NCBI GenBank assembly: GCA_905221605.1
Contig: CAJNDS010001546.1
Location: forward strand, 222,001-286,000
From: Symbiodinium natans
Lineage: Eukaryota; Sar; Dinophyceae; Suessiales; Symbiodiniaceae
Direction: 5' to 3'
DNA: 64,000 bases
Numbering within the stretch: position 1 is the stretch's first letter; every line of letters starts with the position of its first letter. A program made the translations under genes and the position numbers. Below are positions 13,301 to 25,490 of the stretch, piece after piece. The notes beneath the pieces are model-generated. The model was not told the DNA's origin and ran no database searches. It was given only the letters and a program-made list of their open reading frames with translations.

Positions 13301-14049
13301 TCAGGCTGATCCTAGGAACCATGACAGAGTTCGAAGCCAAAATGCGGAGCGTGAAGCATCGTGAAGCGTCAATATCATGATAAGCAGGCAAGGAGCCGAC
13401 GAGGACAGCTCTGACTACACCATATTCTCCAATCGCTGCACAGGTGCACAGGAATCGCCCGACGGCCCCAGCCCAACAGGCATGCCCTCATATGGGTCTC
13501 AACGAGTCAGGGTGCAATGGGGCGGGCGTGGTGGAAACCGGGGGGAGGGGGGGGGGGGGGCTCTACCACACCGACCTCGACCGCAAACAGCAATTGAGGA
13601 CCACCCCCCGCCAGAACAGGAGACAAAATGGGAGACCACCGTCCCACATGAGGGGCGGATTAGGGACTGAGGTGTGTCGGAGGTTCACGGGGCATTCAGG
13701 GCGCTTTCTGAGTTGAGTGCTTCAAAGTCTCAGAAATGCTCCTGTGAACAAAACAAAATTCCAAACTCATCGAAACTCATGGGATTCGCGTTCACACTTT
13801 CACTCCGCACGGCCGAATCTGACGCAAGTGCGGGCGAAGTTTGGCCACAGCAGCTTTGGCAGCGTTTTAGCTCTTCCTAATGGGGGGAAACAGTAACAGC
13901 ACCGTGACGTAATTAAAGAGCAGAGCTGAGTGGTTTGGGGTTTAAGGGGGGGAGCATTGCGGAGATGCAGGAGGTGCTCAAAGGCGCTCTTATGGCTTGC
14001 AAGGATCTTGCGCGAGGCAGTTGATGAGCCCGTTCACCTTTCAAGAGAA

Positions 14050-15765
14050 GAGGGCGAGAGACTGCCGAGAGCGAGGGAGAGTGAGAGGGGGAGAGGGGGA
14101 GAGGGGGAGTGGGAGGAGAGGGGGGAGCGGGGGGAGAGCGGGGGCGAGGGGGAGAGGGGGGAGAGGGGGACGGGGGGGGGGAGAGGGGGAGAGGGGAGAG
14201 GGGGAGGGGGAGAGAGGGGGGGAGGGGGGAGGGGAGAGGGGAGAGGGGGAGAGGGGAGAGGGGGAGAGGGGGAGGGAGAGGGGGAGAGGGGAAGAGGGGG
14301 AGAGCGGGGGGGCGAGGGGGAGAGGGGGAGAGGGGGAGGGAGGGGGGGGGAGAGGGGGGAGAGGGGGGAGGGGAGAGGGGGGAGAGGGGGAGAGGGGATG
14401 AGGGGGAGCGAGGGGGCGAGGGGGAGAGGGGGAGCGGGGGAGAGGGGGAGGTGGGAGAGGGGGAACGAGGGGGAGAGGGGGAGAGTGGGGGAGGGGGAGA
14501 GGGGGAGAGGGGGAGGGGGAGAGGGGGGAGAGAGGGGGAGAGGGGGAGAGGGGGAGAGGGGGAGAGGGGGAGAGGGGGAGAGGGGGAGAGGGGGGGAGGG
14601 GGAAGAGGGGGAGTGAGAGAGGGGGGGGTGAGGGGGAGAGGGGGATGAGGGGGAGAGGGGCGAGAGGGAGGGGGGAGAGAGGGGGAAAGAGGGGAGAGAA
14701 TGGGGGAGGAGGGGGAGAGAGGGGGAGAGGGGGTATTCACAAGAAAATGAGGAGAGGGGGACAAGAGGGGGAGAGGGGGAGAGGGGAGAGGGGGAATTTT
14801 CGGAGGGGAGAGGGGGATCGAGGGGGAGGGGGAGGGGGAGAGGGGAGAGGGGGGAGAGGGGGAGAGGGGGAGAGGGGGGAGATGGGGGGGAGAGGGGGGG
14901 AGGGGGAGAGGGGGAGGGGGAGGGGGGGTGAGGGGTGAGTTGGGGACTTAGGGGGAGAGGGGGATGAGAGAGGGGGAGAGGGGGAGGGGGGAGAGGGGGA
15001 GAGGGGGGAGAGGCGGGGAGAGGGGGGAGGGGGAGAGGGGGAGAGGGGGAGACGATGGGGCGAGGGGGAGAGGGGGAGGGGGGGAGAGAGGGGAGAGGGG
15101 GAGAGAGGGGAGAGGGGTTGAGGAGCGAGGGAGAGAGGGAGAGGGAGAGAGGGAGAGAGGGGAGAGAGGGAGAGAGGGAGAGAGGGAGAGAGAGGGAGAA
15201 GGAGGAGGAGAGAGGGAGAGAGGGAGAGCGGGGGAGGCGAAGAGGGGAGGAGGGAGCGAGGGGAGCGAGGGAGGGAGCGAGGGAGCGAAGGAGCGAGGAG
15301 CGAGGGAGCGAGGGAGGAGCGGGCGAGGGGAGCGAGGGAGCGACGGAGCGAGGGATGGGAGCGAGGAGGAGCGAGGGAGCGAGGGAGAGGGGGAGCGGGG
15401 GAGCGATTTGGGAGCGAGGGAGAGGGGGGAGAGGGGAGAGGGAAGGAGAGGGGAGAGGGGGAGGGGAGAGGGAGAGAGGGAGGAGAGGGAGGAGAGGGAG
15501 AGGGGGGAGAGGGGAGGGGGGAGAGGGGGAGAGGGGGAGAGGGGGAGAGGGGGAGAGGGGGAGAGGGGGAGAGGGGGAGAGGGGGACGAGGGGGGGAGGG
15601 GGGGGGGGGGGGAGGGGAGGGGGAGAGGGGAGAGAGGGGGAGGGGGGAGGGGGAGAGGGGCGAGAGGGGGGAGGGGGAGAGGGGGAGAGGGGGAGAGAGG
15701 GGGAGAGGGGGGAGGAGAGGGGGGAAGGGGGCGGAGAGGGGGAGAGGGGGAGAGGGGGAGAGGGG
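14050..15765. repeat. 1.7-kb GGGGGAGA purine tract
   Basis: Almost pure purine for 1.7 kb on the plus strand, built from GGGGGAGA units with GGGGAGA and GAGGGA variants. A distinct GCGAGGGA/GAGAGGGA block lies at about 15115-15420. Reading frames of up to 583 residues across it (Ser/Pro/Leu on minus, Gly/Glu/Arg on plus) are artefacts of a stop-free repeat. Confidence 0.95.
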
Positions 15766-16225
15766 CCACCCTGGTGCCCCTCCAACCTATGCGGGACCTT
15801 CTAGAAAAAATGAACGCGCCCCAACTTTCAGCTCGGCAGCAATGAAAAAATGTGTCTCATGAAGCGGTGGGGAAGTTCACAGCTCAAGGGAACTTTCGTT
15901 GCAGGACAGGATGTTACAGGAGGGATCCGGGAATCCCAAAACAGACCTGAAATATCTAAGGTCCAAGGATTCCCAAAATTGAAGGAGGCTCAGCGAGGTC
16001 CGAATCCTGAGACACATCCCCTAAACCTAAACATCCAAACCCAAGACGCGTGAACGTGTGAACAGATGCCCAATTCCGGTCAGGACAACTCCTGAGCGCA
16101 CCTCCTGGGAAGCATCCGTTGGCACGCACTGAAGGTAGGTGTCAGTTTTGCCGACCTCACGAGAACGCCGGTCATGTCTGAAAATCACGTGCCATGCGGA
16201 ACGTCTCCTCATTGCCTTCGTCTTC
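15766..16225. other. No assured gene
   Basis: Short frames only. The minus-strand frame at 16027-16212 has a protein-like composition and could be a late exon of the PA14 gene upstream of it on that strand, but nothing identifies it. Confidence 0.4.
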
Positions 16226-16250
16226 GGGTTTAGGATTTAGGGTTTAGGGT
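16226..16250 (+). repeat. Interstitial telomere-like sequence
   Basis: Three to four degenerate units of TTTAGGG, the Arabidopsis-type telomere repeat reported for dinoflagellates. Too short to be a chromosome end. Confidence 0.6.
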
Positions 16251-16347
16251 AGCTGTCAGTTTCTCCCCCTGAACTAATTATTGCTGACCCCGCCGACGAC
16301 AGCATGGGCCTTGACTTGTGGGTATAACTTGACTCCACGAAACTAAG

Positions 16348-16857
16348 CTACTGACTCAACCTGGCATAAGCTGGCAATGATTGTAGCAAGCTGGCGCCCA
16401 AAGTGAGGGCGTTCTCCGTTGGGCGAGGTAAGGCATCGGCGCGCTCATAGCTCTTCTTGCACTTTTCCTTGTCCTCTGCGTGGACGGGGATGATCAATGA
16501 CAGAACGTCGTTCGAGACCACAAGCAGTACCACACAGTCCTTGATCTTGTCACAGGCCACGTCGTCATTCTGATTGTTCAGGAGAGTCCCGCTGCACCTC
16601 AAAAAAGCTCAAGAGGGCTCAAAGACTCTCAACGGAATTTTTGAGAGGCGAGGCTTGGGGGGCTCAGCAATGGGCTCAGCGATGGGCTCGGATGGGCTCG
16701 TTGTAAGCGCCGCGCAGCCTTTTGGGGGCCTGCTCCCAATTCCAGTTCTCGCCTGCAGTTTCGAGCCCCAGACTGATGTTGTCCTGACACAAGTCCCTGA
16801 GCCACGTTGGATCCATGAATTCGTACACAGATCTTGGAGTTCCGAGCGAGAGATCAA
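16348..16857 (-). CDS. Possible downstream exons of the PA14 gene
   Basis: Two minus-strand frames (16609-16857 and 16348-16602) have protein-like composition. The second contains a hydrophobic stretch, VVLLVVSNDVLSLIIPV, followed by an acidic/basic segment. They lie on the same strand as the PA14 exons and just downstream of them, so they may be its C-terminal exons. I cannot name a domain and cannot fix splice sites. Chance open frames remain possible. Confidence 0.25.
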
Positions 16858-17125
16858 AAGTTTAGACTCCCCCCACTAAGTGAATGTGAGAGCTCTATCG
16901 TGCGAATATGATGAAGAAGCCTGAACCTCTTCGGACACAAAGAAAAAACTACCCTCGCAGCAGCCCACATAATACGACGAAACTGCCAAGTTCCATAGTG
17001 CTCCACCCTTACGCGCAGAGAACGGCTTCAACAAAGAGCACCGCACTGCAAAGCACGCTTATAACGAACATTCTCCCGAGCGAACCAGGCAGTGACACAA
17101 ATATGAGACTTCCACGAATGAGGCG

Positions 17126-20100
17126 CTTCTGCACTGGCAGTCGCAGCGCGGACTTGGGCACCGTCTTCTTGGAGTTGCCTGTGTCGGGCCCTTTGTAGCG
17201 CATCTTGAGCACCTCAACAAACTGAACATAATTCAGGTTCCATATTATCTGACAATGGGCTTCATATGCGCAAGTCGCGAAAATTGTTCCTGGGGCCCCC
17301 GCCTCGCCGCCACCGAGTTCACACATGTCCACCACCAACGGGTGGGAACCTGCCTTGTACTTCTTCTTGGTGCTCGAACGCTCCGTCTCTCCATGGCAGC
17401 CGTTGTTATCCACAACCTTCTCACCGTTCAGCCACATGAGAGAACCTTCAAAATCAGGCACGAAAACACGCGAACCATCACATCTACCAATGCTGCCAGC
17501 ACCACACGACATGAGCAAATAACAAGCAAGAATTTGCATGAAGGCTCCGCACGCAATGAACCACTAGAGGTAGACATGACATTTGCGTACTCACTACCAG
17601 CCGTGGACTCTCCTATGGGATACAGTATCTTGTTCTCCTCTTGTTCCACCCACAAGTATTATTGAGATTGAATTGCAAACGCACGTGCACACGTGTCGGT
17701 CAAGGATGCCGAAGAATGAAGCAGCGAGGCAGGTGACAAATGAATGGCTTGTCCTGTGAACATGTGTCTTCAATGAAGATGTGGACTGCTGTGCAGTCTT
17801 CCACCAGAGAGTATTGTGAACACGGGCACCTTCCACGGGACTGCGGCGTCCGACATGCAAGGTTGGGTTTTCGAGATGCAAAGCGCGCGCCCGAGATGCA
17901 TGGCACCAAGCCGTTTGCATCTCGAAAACCCAACCTTGCATGTCGGACCAGGATTCTATTATCCAGAGAAAATTCCTCCCTGTCTCTTTACATTTAATAG
18001 GATTTCCTCCACGGGCTCAGCTGTTTGCATCTCGAAAACCCACCTGTGCCGGTCCGACGGAAATCGGGAGTTTGCATCTCGAAAACCCAACCTTGCATGT
18101 CGGACCAGGATTCCATTATCCAGAGAAAATTCCTCCCTGTCTCTTTACTTTTAATAGGATTTCCTCCACGGGCTCAGCAGTTTGCATCTCGAAAACCCAC
18201 CTGTGCCGGTCCGACCCAGATTTTACTATTACTATTGTACTATTTTACTATTTTACTATTTACTATTTTTATATTTTACTATTTTACTAATTATGATTCC
18301 GCACCGGGAAATCGGGTGTGTTCTCGAAAACCAACCTTGCATGTCGGACCAGGATTCTATTATCCAGAGAAAATTCCTCCCTGTCTCTTTGCTTTTAACA
18401 GGATTTCCTCCACCGGCTCAGCAGTTTGCATCTCGAAAACCCACCTGTGCCGGTCCGACCCAGATTTTACTATTTTACTATTTTACTATTTTACGAATTT
18501 GACGGGATATCGGGAGTTTGCATCTCGAAAACCCAACCTTGCATGTCGGACCAGGATTCTATTATCCAGAGAAAATTCCTCCCTGTCTCTTTACTTTTAA
18601 TAGGATTTCCTCCACCGGCTCAGCAGTTTGCATCTCGATAACCCACCTGTGCCGGTCCGACCCAGATTTTACTATTTTACTATTTTACTATTTTACTATT
18701 TTACTATTTTACTATTTTACTATTTTACTATTTTACTATTTTACTATTTTACTATTTTACTATTTTACTATTTTACTATTTTACTATTTTACTATTTTAC
18801 TAATTTTACGGGAAATCGGGAGTTTGCATCTCGAAAACCCACCTGTGCCGGTTGGACCCAGAAATTACCGCTTTACTGATTTCGCGCGAAATCCAGAGAA
18901 AATTCCTCCCTGTCTCTTTACTTTTAATAGGATTTCCTCCACGGGCTCAGCAGTTTGCATCTCGAAAACCGACCCAGATTTTACTATTTTACTATTCTAC
19001 TATTTTTCTATTTTTACGGGAAATCGGGAGTTTGCATCCCCAACCTTGCATGTCGGACCAGGATTCTATTATCCAGAGAAAATTCTCCCTGTCTCATTAC
19101 TTTTAATAGGATTTCCTCCACCGGCTCAGCAGTTTGCATCTCGAAAACCCACCTGTGCCGGTCCGACCCAGATTTACTATTTTACTATTTTACTATTTTA
19201 CTAATTTTACGGGAAATCGGGAGTTTGCATCTCGAAAACCCAACCTTGCATGTCGGACCAGGATTCTATTATCCAGAGAAAATTCCTGCCTGTCTCTTTA
19301 CTTTTAATAGGATTTCCTCCACGGGCTCAGCTGTTTGCATCTCGAAAACCCACCTGTGCCGGTCCGACCCAGATTTTACTATTTTACTATTTTACTAATT
19401 TTACGGGAAATCGGGAGTTTGCATCTCGAAAACCCACCTGTGCCAATTGGACCCAGAAATTGCCCTTTTCCTGATTTCGCGCGAAATCCAGAGAAAATTC
19501 CTCCCTCTTTCTTTACTTTTAATAGGATTTCCTCCACGGGCTCAGCAGTTTGCATCTCGAAAACCCACCTGTGCCGGTCCGACCCAGATTTTACTATTTT
19601 ACTATTTTACTATTTTACTAATTTTACGCGAACTCGGGAGTTTGCAGCCGGTCCGACCCAGATTTTACTATTTTACTATTTTACTATTTTACGGGAAATC
19701 GGGAGTTTGCATCTCGAAAACCCACCTGTGCCGGTTGGACCCAGAATTTACCGCTTTACTGATTTCGCGCGAAATCCAGAGAAAATTCCTCCCTGTCTCT
19801 TTACTTTTAATAGGATTTCCTCCACGGGCTCAGCAGTTTGCATCTCGAAATCCCACCTGTGCCGGTCCGACCCAGATTTTACTAATTTACTATTTACTAA
19901 TTTTACGGGAAATCAGGAGTTTGCATCTCGAAAACCCACCTGTGCCGGTTGGACCCGCTTTCCTGATTTCGCGCGAAATCCAGAGAAAATTCCTCCCTCT
20001 CTCTTTACTTTTAATAGGATTTCCTCCACTGGCTCAGCAGTTTGCATCTCGAAAACCCACCTGTGCCGGTCCGACCCAGATTTTACTATTTTACTATTTT

Positions 20101-22830
20101 ACTATTTTACTATTTTACTATTTTACTATTTTACTATTTTACTATTTTACTAATTTACGCGAACTCGGGAGTTTGCATCTCGAAAACCCACCTGCGCCGG
20201 TCCGACCCAGATTTTACTATTTTACTATTTTACTATTTTACGGGAAGTCGGGAGTTTGCATCTCGAAAACCCACCTGTGCCGGTTGGACCCAGAATTTAC
20301 CGCTTTACTGATTTCGCGCGAAATCCAGAGAAAATTCCTCCCTCTCTTTTTACTTTTAATAGAATTTCCTCCACGGGCTCAGCAGTTCGCATCTCGAAAA
20401 CCCACCTGCGCCAGTCCGACCCAGATTTTACTATTTTACTATTTTACTAATTTTACGGGAAATCGGGAGTTTGCATCTCGAAAGCAAGTTTGCATCTCGA
20501 AAACCTACCTTTGCATGTCGGACCCCAAGAAAGTTTGCATCTCGAAAACCCAACCTTGCATGTCGGACCCCCAATTTGCATGTCGGACAGAGGGATCCCG
20601 CTGCGACATCACTATCTCCCATGATTCACACCGACTATGACGTCAGTGCTGTATGTGCTCTTCAAGGAGAATGACATATGTCTGGCACTGGCCCATCAAT
20701 GCGGCGCATGCTCTGTGGCAAGCTGTGCAGGCGATTGCTGTGTCATTGCTGTAAGGACTATGACTATGGCATGAGTTTGGTAAAAATCAAACATTGCAAC
20801 ATCAATGCCCATGCTCCACGTCTGCGACACCGACGCATGTTCGCAACAAAGTTGGATAGAAATGTTTCACACACATTCTCTCTCTCACACACACACACAC
20901 ACACCGCACACACCTACCTGGCGAGGACATGAAAACTCGTAGATATTGTCGCCCAACACGGGCACAGCCTGTGAAACTTGTCGACAGAGACATAATGCCT
21001 GAACCTAGGCGTGTAAAACTTCTTGATGCCTAGAGGCTGTCGACCAGGCTGGGAATAGAATCAATATACATAACGGACCGGAAGCTGTACCTCGAGCAAA
21101 TTCGAAAACTTGGTTCATAATCCTCCTCACATACTCTTGCTCATAACGGTCTTAATGCTGGGGCCAAAGGGCCACGGCGTCTGCGGAATGCGCGAAAACT
21201 CCGAATGGCGGCATATTCTGGATCGTGCGGGTTTCGTGGTGTGATACTGTCCACACACACACACACACACCTGGAGTGACCGTTGTTTGGGTCCTGTCAG
21301 CCTTCTGACAAATCTGTACGCTACAGTCATCAGTGCCAATGAACCCGTTGAAAGAAGGCACCATCGTCGGAGCTCAGGTAAAACTGGTAGTCGCCCTCCT
21401 TCTTGATGATCAGCTTCCCGGTACACCTCGTGTCGAGAGCTAAAGGAGAAGCTAAAGCACCTGGGGCCCCACAGCCTCAAGCAAGTCGAGCGTTGTCTAC
21501 AAGCGCGGAGTAAATTGAGTTCTGCTCCTATCGGGCTTCTCTCAGGCTATCGTTCAGGCCTAACGAGATCCCAAATTATCCTTAGCTTGTCAAAAGACTG
21601 TTCTTTCAAATGAATGGCCAAATGAATGGTCTAATGAATGGTGGATAGCAAGAGCCCTGGCCTGATGCAGAAGTGGTTGCCCTGCTTCACTTCCGGGAAC
21701 TTTCGATTCTCCTGAAAGAGCCAAAATATTCGCGGTGTTTTTGCAGGGTTTGGGGGTTTTTGGTGTCTGACAATTTATCTTTGGGGTGGCCTTGAGATGG
21801 CACAGAATTTCATAATATGACAAGCTCTTTTCGAAGTCAACTTCCTCTGAAATCGAGGACGGTCCATTCATATCTCTACATGTCGGACTTCCGGAACACC
21901 AAGGAGGACTCTTGGAGCGCTAAAACACCCCCATGTAGTCTGCATTTCAGACCCTGTAAGGCATGCGCCTAGTGTGGCGCCAATTCACGGGGTTCTGAAG
22001 GGTTTTTTAATTTATGAATTTAAGGGGGTTTCAGCTTTCCCAGTCCATGTAGATCTTCGGAACCACCACGCGGTTCGAGGGCGTCCTCAGCTTCAAGGCA
22101 CCTCTTCTTTGCTCTCCTGTCTCGATTGCTGCTTCACTTCGGACAAAAACTTTCTCAGCCTGCGACTTCGGGGTAAAAATTGAAGAGCTGAAGACTTCCT
22201 TCAAAAACCCCTTGGGCCCTTCTAGTTGCAAAAATTGGAGGACTTGGAAGATGGGTTCCGGATCTGGTCACACACAGAACTGGAAGGCCAGACTATGCAC
22301 CGCAGGTATAGCAGGGATGACGGCAGAAGCCTAGAAACGGTCTAGTGTAGCGATCGCTTGACATGTCGCTGTACTAGCCGTTGCATTCGCTACATGTCAC
22401 TCCCAAACTCCCTAAACCTTGTCGCAGCACTTGAATGCGTAGACACCCCCAAATCACAAAAGGCCTTCACACAAAAATAGACAATGCGCACTATATTTAC
22501 GGAATCCGACGGTGACATCCCAGGACGAGGAAGGGTCCGCTCCAGTATTGGTTGAAGGATGTGTCTGTTTCTGTTACTGCGTGCTGTTGTGGGCAACAAA
22601 CCTCAACTGGGGTTGTCATCCGAGACTCCTTTGACATTGTTTGGGGGGAGTTTAGGGGGACTTCAGCGGTTTTGGGGGGAGCATGAAAACCAATCTGCAG
22701 ACAAGGGCGCAGCTTCCCCAGATCCTTGATTTGGCATTGGGAGTTGTCGTAGAAGTAGTGGCACTCCACACCCTCGACACCCTCGCCACCCCCCAACTCG
22801 CCGTCAAGTTCCTCAAGGCAGCTGTACGCC
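17126..22830 (-). CDS. Spliced PA14-domain protein gene
   Basis: Pieces of one PA14 domain, a beta-barrel carbohydrate-binding or adhesion module, lie in order on the minus strand. Exons: 22830-about 22714 (HYFYDNSQCQIKDLGK); about 22091-22041 (RTPSNRVVVPKIYMDW); about 21440-21362 (GKLIIKKEGDYQFYLSSDDG); 17445-17297 (SLMWLNGEKVVDNNGCHG, then AGSHPLVVDMCELGGGEAG); and 17203-about 17126 (MRYKGPDTGNSKKTVP). Joining 21362 to 17445 restores the PA14 core SSDDGSLMWLNG in frame, across a GT-AG intron of 3.9 kb that contains the satellite array. The 17296-17204 intron is 93 nt, GC-AG and free of stops. The boundary between the first two exons is unclear because both carry GAAGCTG. An exon between 22041 and 21440 may be missing. 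The signal-peptide ORF at 23.7 kb may be exon 1. Family: confident. Exon limits: approximate. Confidence 0.65.
17848..17948. repeat. Perfect 35-bp inverted repeat
   Basis: Arms 17848-17882 and 17914-17948 are exact reverse complements around a 31-bp spacer. The right arm, starting TTTGCATCTCGAAAACCCAA, is the first copy of the core of the adjoining satellite, so the array begins at a head-to-head junction. Confidence 0.9.
17914..20590 (+). repeat. Higher-order satellite in PA14 intron
   Basis: About 27 copies of a 35-bp core start TTTGCATCTCGAAAACCCA. Type A ends CCTTGCATGTCGGAC; type B ends CCTGTGCCGGTCCGAC or the GGTTGGAC variant. After type A comes a conserved spacer of about 75 bp (CAGGATTCTATTATCCAGAG to CTCAGCAG). 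After type B comes a variable (TTTTACTA)n stretch closing with TTTACGGGAAATCGGGAG. From about 18.8 kb on, B-type units dominate and some carry a GATTTCGCGCGAAATC palindrome before the spacer. The whole lies inside the long PA14 intron. Confidence 0.9.
18662..18810. repeat. (TTTTACTA)n octamer run
   Basis: The longest of the octamer tracts between satellite cores, about 18 units. Shorter runs occur at 18219-18290, 18463-18495, 19580-19620 and 20085-20150. Length variation of this block explains most of the size variation between satellite units. Confidence 0.9.
20875..20912. repeat. (CT)n(CA)n microsatellite
   Basis: Short compound dinucleotide run. A second (CA)n lies at 21251-21271. Confidence 0.9.
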
Positions 22831-23633
22831 CTGATATGTGTTCGTGTCGAAAAAGCATCCCCTATATTTGCACATTTTCGTTCGCCCGACAACTAGTGAG
22901 AAGGCCCTATTTAGTGGCCGCCGCCTCTATGATCGTGCCAACGCCCCAAATCCTACATGGACAGCACATTCGGCTAGATGCATGTCATCCGGAACTTTCG
23001 TGACCGAACCAATGTTGGATTTCAGGGGCACATAACCGAATAATAACCTATTTAATCATAGGAAAGGGATCTTTCTCAGTTCACTTTTCAGTCCATCTTG
23101 AATCTGGCTGAAAACTGCCATGCCGTGCAACAAACACGAAGGGCCCACGGGGATCCTTTGTACAACATGTGCAGTTCTGCTTGGAAACATGCGGACGTTT
23201 CTTGAATACGACGACCAACAAAAACAGCTGCAAAAAGGATCCGACATGACAAAATGGCATTCAATCCAGCCACTTCATGGACAAAGTGACACCAGTGCCG
23301 AAACGAGCAGCCAGGAACATGTTGCCGATACAACGAAGGATACGATTTGCTGTCATCAAAAGCCTGTGAAAACCGGAATCTTTCCAACTCGTTTCGCTCA
23401 GAGGTATTCACCCAAGCTTAAACGCGCCTCAGTGCCACAAGATCAACTCCTAGGTGATGTTCAATCCATCTCAATCCCAGTCAAGACGCATGCGTGCCCT
23501 GCATGGACCAGGACGAGCTGTTCTGTTTCAACTTTGTTTGATCAGACCTCTGTTCAATTGGCAATTGCTTCTCGACGCAAACTTGGAAAAGTTAGCATGC
23601 TCTAGTTTCCCTTAGGTTCTCGGGTCACATGTC

Positions 23634-23777
23634 CTAGTGCATACAACAACCATATTGAATCGTCCGTCTCATCAAGTCGAAGACATGCTGGAAGACTGTT
23701 TGGGGTCCGTGTGCGTCCTTCACCACGACAGCCGCAGCGGAGCACGCCAGCAGCCCGAGCACAAGGCATGATGACAT
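23634..23777 (-). CDS. Signal-peptide ORF, possible exon 1 of PA14 gene
   Basis: A 47-codon minus-strand ORF starts at ATG 23777 with MSSCLVLGLLACSAAAVVV: a short polar start, a hydrophobic core and small residues at a plausible cleavage site. This is a textbook secretion signal. It lies 0.8 kb upstream of the first PA14 exon on the same strand, so it may be the first coding exon of that gene, with the tail before its stop codon belonging to the intron. The link is inferred from position only. A tiny secreted peptide is the alternative. Confidence 0.4.
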   Translation of the reverse strand: MSSCLVLGLLACSAAAVVVKDAHGPQTVFQHVFDLMRRTIQYGCCMH

Positions 23778-24425
23778 TTTGCGGGAGCGGAAACTACGTT
23801 ACAATGCAAACAGAGCCAATGGCTGCAACATATACTAAATGATTCTGCAACCAACCGGAGGCCCAATCGTCATTGGCATTGGCAACCAGGGGTGGCAATG
23901 TATGTCCCATGGCCGCTTTCCACACCCGCGCTGTCATGACTCAATGGACATCATGGGAATAACGTCATATCAACGAAAGCCTACAACGATTGTATGAGTG
24001 CAGCATGGCTCCTGTCACACGGTATGAAGGACCTCCCTGAGGAGGCGACGGGGCTGCACTGGGGCCAGATCGGGCCTTCGTGCGGTGAAGAAACCTCACA
24101 AGAGCCGCCAATCTGTGTCATCGCCTAAAGTACGTGTCCACCCCATAGTCAAAAGCTAGGCAATGAAGGTTAGGAAGGTTATCGTTTGGACTTTTTAAGA
24201 AGCACCAGTTAAGCTTGAAACAAGCCCGACACGGGCTTGCTTCCTGGATTTGGCAGTCAGCCATTACAGTACAAACAAGGCGCGAGCACGCGTGGACGAA
24301 AACCGCAACACAAACGCCAAAAAAAACATTACCTACTGGGCGACAGCTGCTGTGGGCTCAGGAGCTGGGGCCTGCTGCACCTTGAGGAGTGTGTCCGACT
24401 TCTGGTTGTACACCCAGACACCAAT
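23778..24425. other. No recognisable gene
   Basis: No conserved frame. It probably holds the upstream region of the minus-strand PA14 gene. Confidence 0.4.
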
Positions 24426-25117
<692 letters not shown>

Positions 25118-25414
25118 TGTGAGCAGGTCTAAGCACGCACGTTCCATGTGCAGAGCTGCCAGAACCAGTACTGTAGTTTTCCTTTGCATGTGTAGATTTG
25201 CAATTCGTATCAATGCCAATATTTTGGCTCAAGTACCGAGCTTGTGCCTTTGAGCACGGTAGAGTCGTACAGTAGCTCCTAGGTTGCTGTGCGGTCCGAC
25301 CGGACGCACTCAGGCGTAGCTGCACAAGTGCTTGGACTCACGAAGTCGTAAAACAGCGTGACCGGGCTGTGATTGCATTGGCTTAGTGCAAGTCCAGTGC
25401 TGGTCGACTTCACA
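25118..25414 (+). repeat. 5' LTR (297 bp)
   Basis: Begins TGTGA and ends TCACA, a perfect 5-bp terminal inverted repeat of TG...CA type. It appears identical to 42150-42446, an offset of exactly 17032. It contains a spliced-leader-like motif at 25221-25233. Confidence 0.95.
25221..25233 (+). promoter_or_regulatory. Spliced-leader-like motif in 5' LTR
   Basis: ATTTTGGCTCAAG equals the last 13 bases of the 22-nt dinoflagellate spliced leader. Upstream the LTR has GCC, then AAT, before the match; the leader has GCC directly, so a 3-base insertion extends the similarity. It may be a leader relic captured from a trans-spliced genomic RNA, or part of the R region. Confidence 0.6.
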
Positions 25415-25416
25415 AT

Positions 25417-25434
25417 TGGGGGCTGTTCTGGGAA
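25417..25434 (+). promoter_or_regulatory. Candidate primer binding site
   Basis: TGGGGGCTGTTCTGGGAA lies two bases after the 5' LTR, where a tRNA-complementary site starting TGG is expected. I do not recognise the tRNA, so the assignment rests on position and the TGG start. Confidence 0.4.
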
Positions 25435-25490
25435 ACGTACAGCTCTTGTGCCTACGGCCCGAGTGGGCAAGCATTGCTTTGCTTGTCTGT

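Larger units (their letters stand above)
6729..14049. other. Gene-poor DNA, no assured gene
   Basis: Apart from the small Cys-rich ORF at 9942-10088, I find nothing recognisable on either strand. Simple repeats are listed separately; an additional (GA)n tract lies at 10817-10844. Confidence 0.5.

Noticed and set aside
13913-15845. Long open frames (up to 583 residues) on both strands
   Set aside because: They are translations of a stop-free purine repeat and are open on both strands at once.
17914-20590. CRISPR-like repeat and spacer appearance
   Set aside because: Spacers are themselves repeated and made of octamer runs; no cas genes; eukaryotic context with introns.
17816-20640. Plus-strand frames up to 397 residues through the satellite
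   Set aside because: Open because the satellite units are stop-poor in some frames; the sequence is explained by repeat structure and lies in an antisense intron.
21718-21730. Minus-strand AATATTTTGGCTC, part of the LTR spliced-leader region
   Set aside because: Only ten bases match the spliced leader and the CAAG end is missing; treated as probable coincidence.
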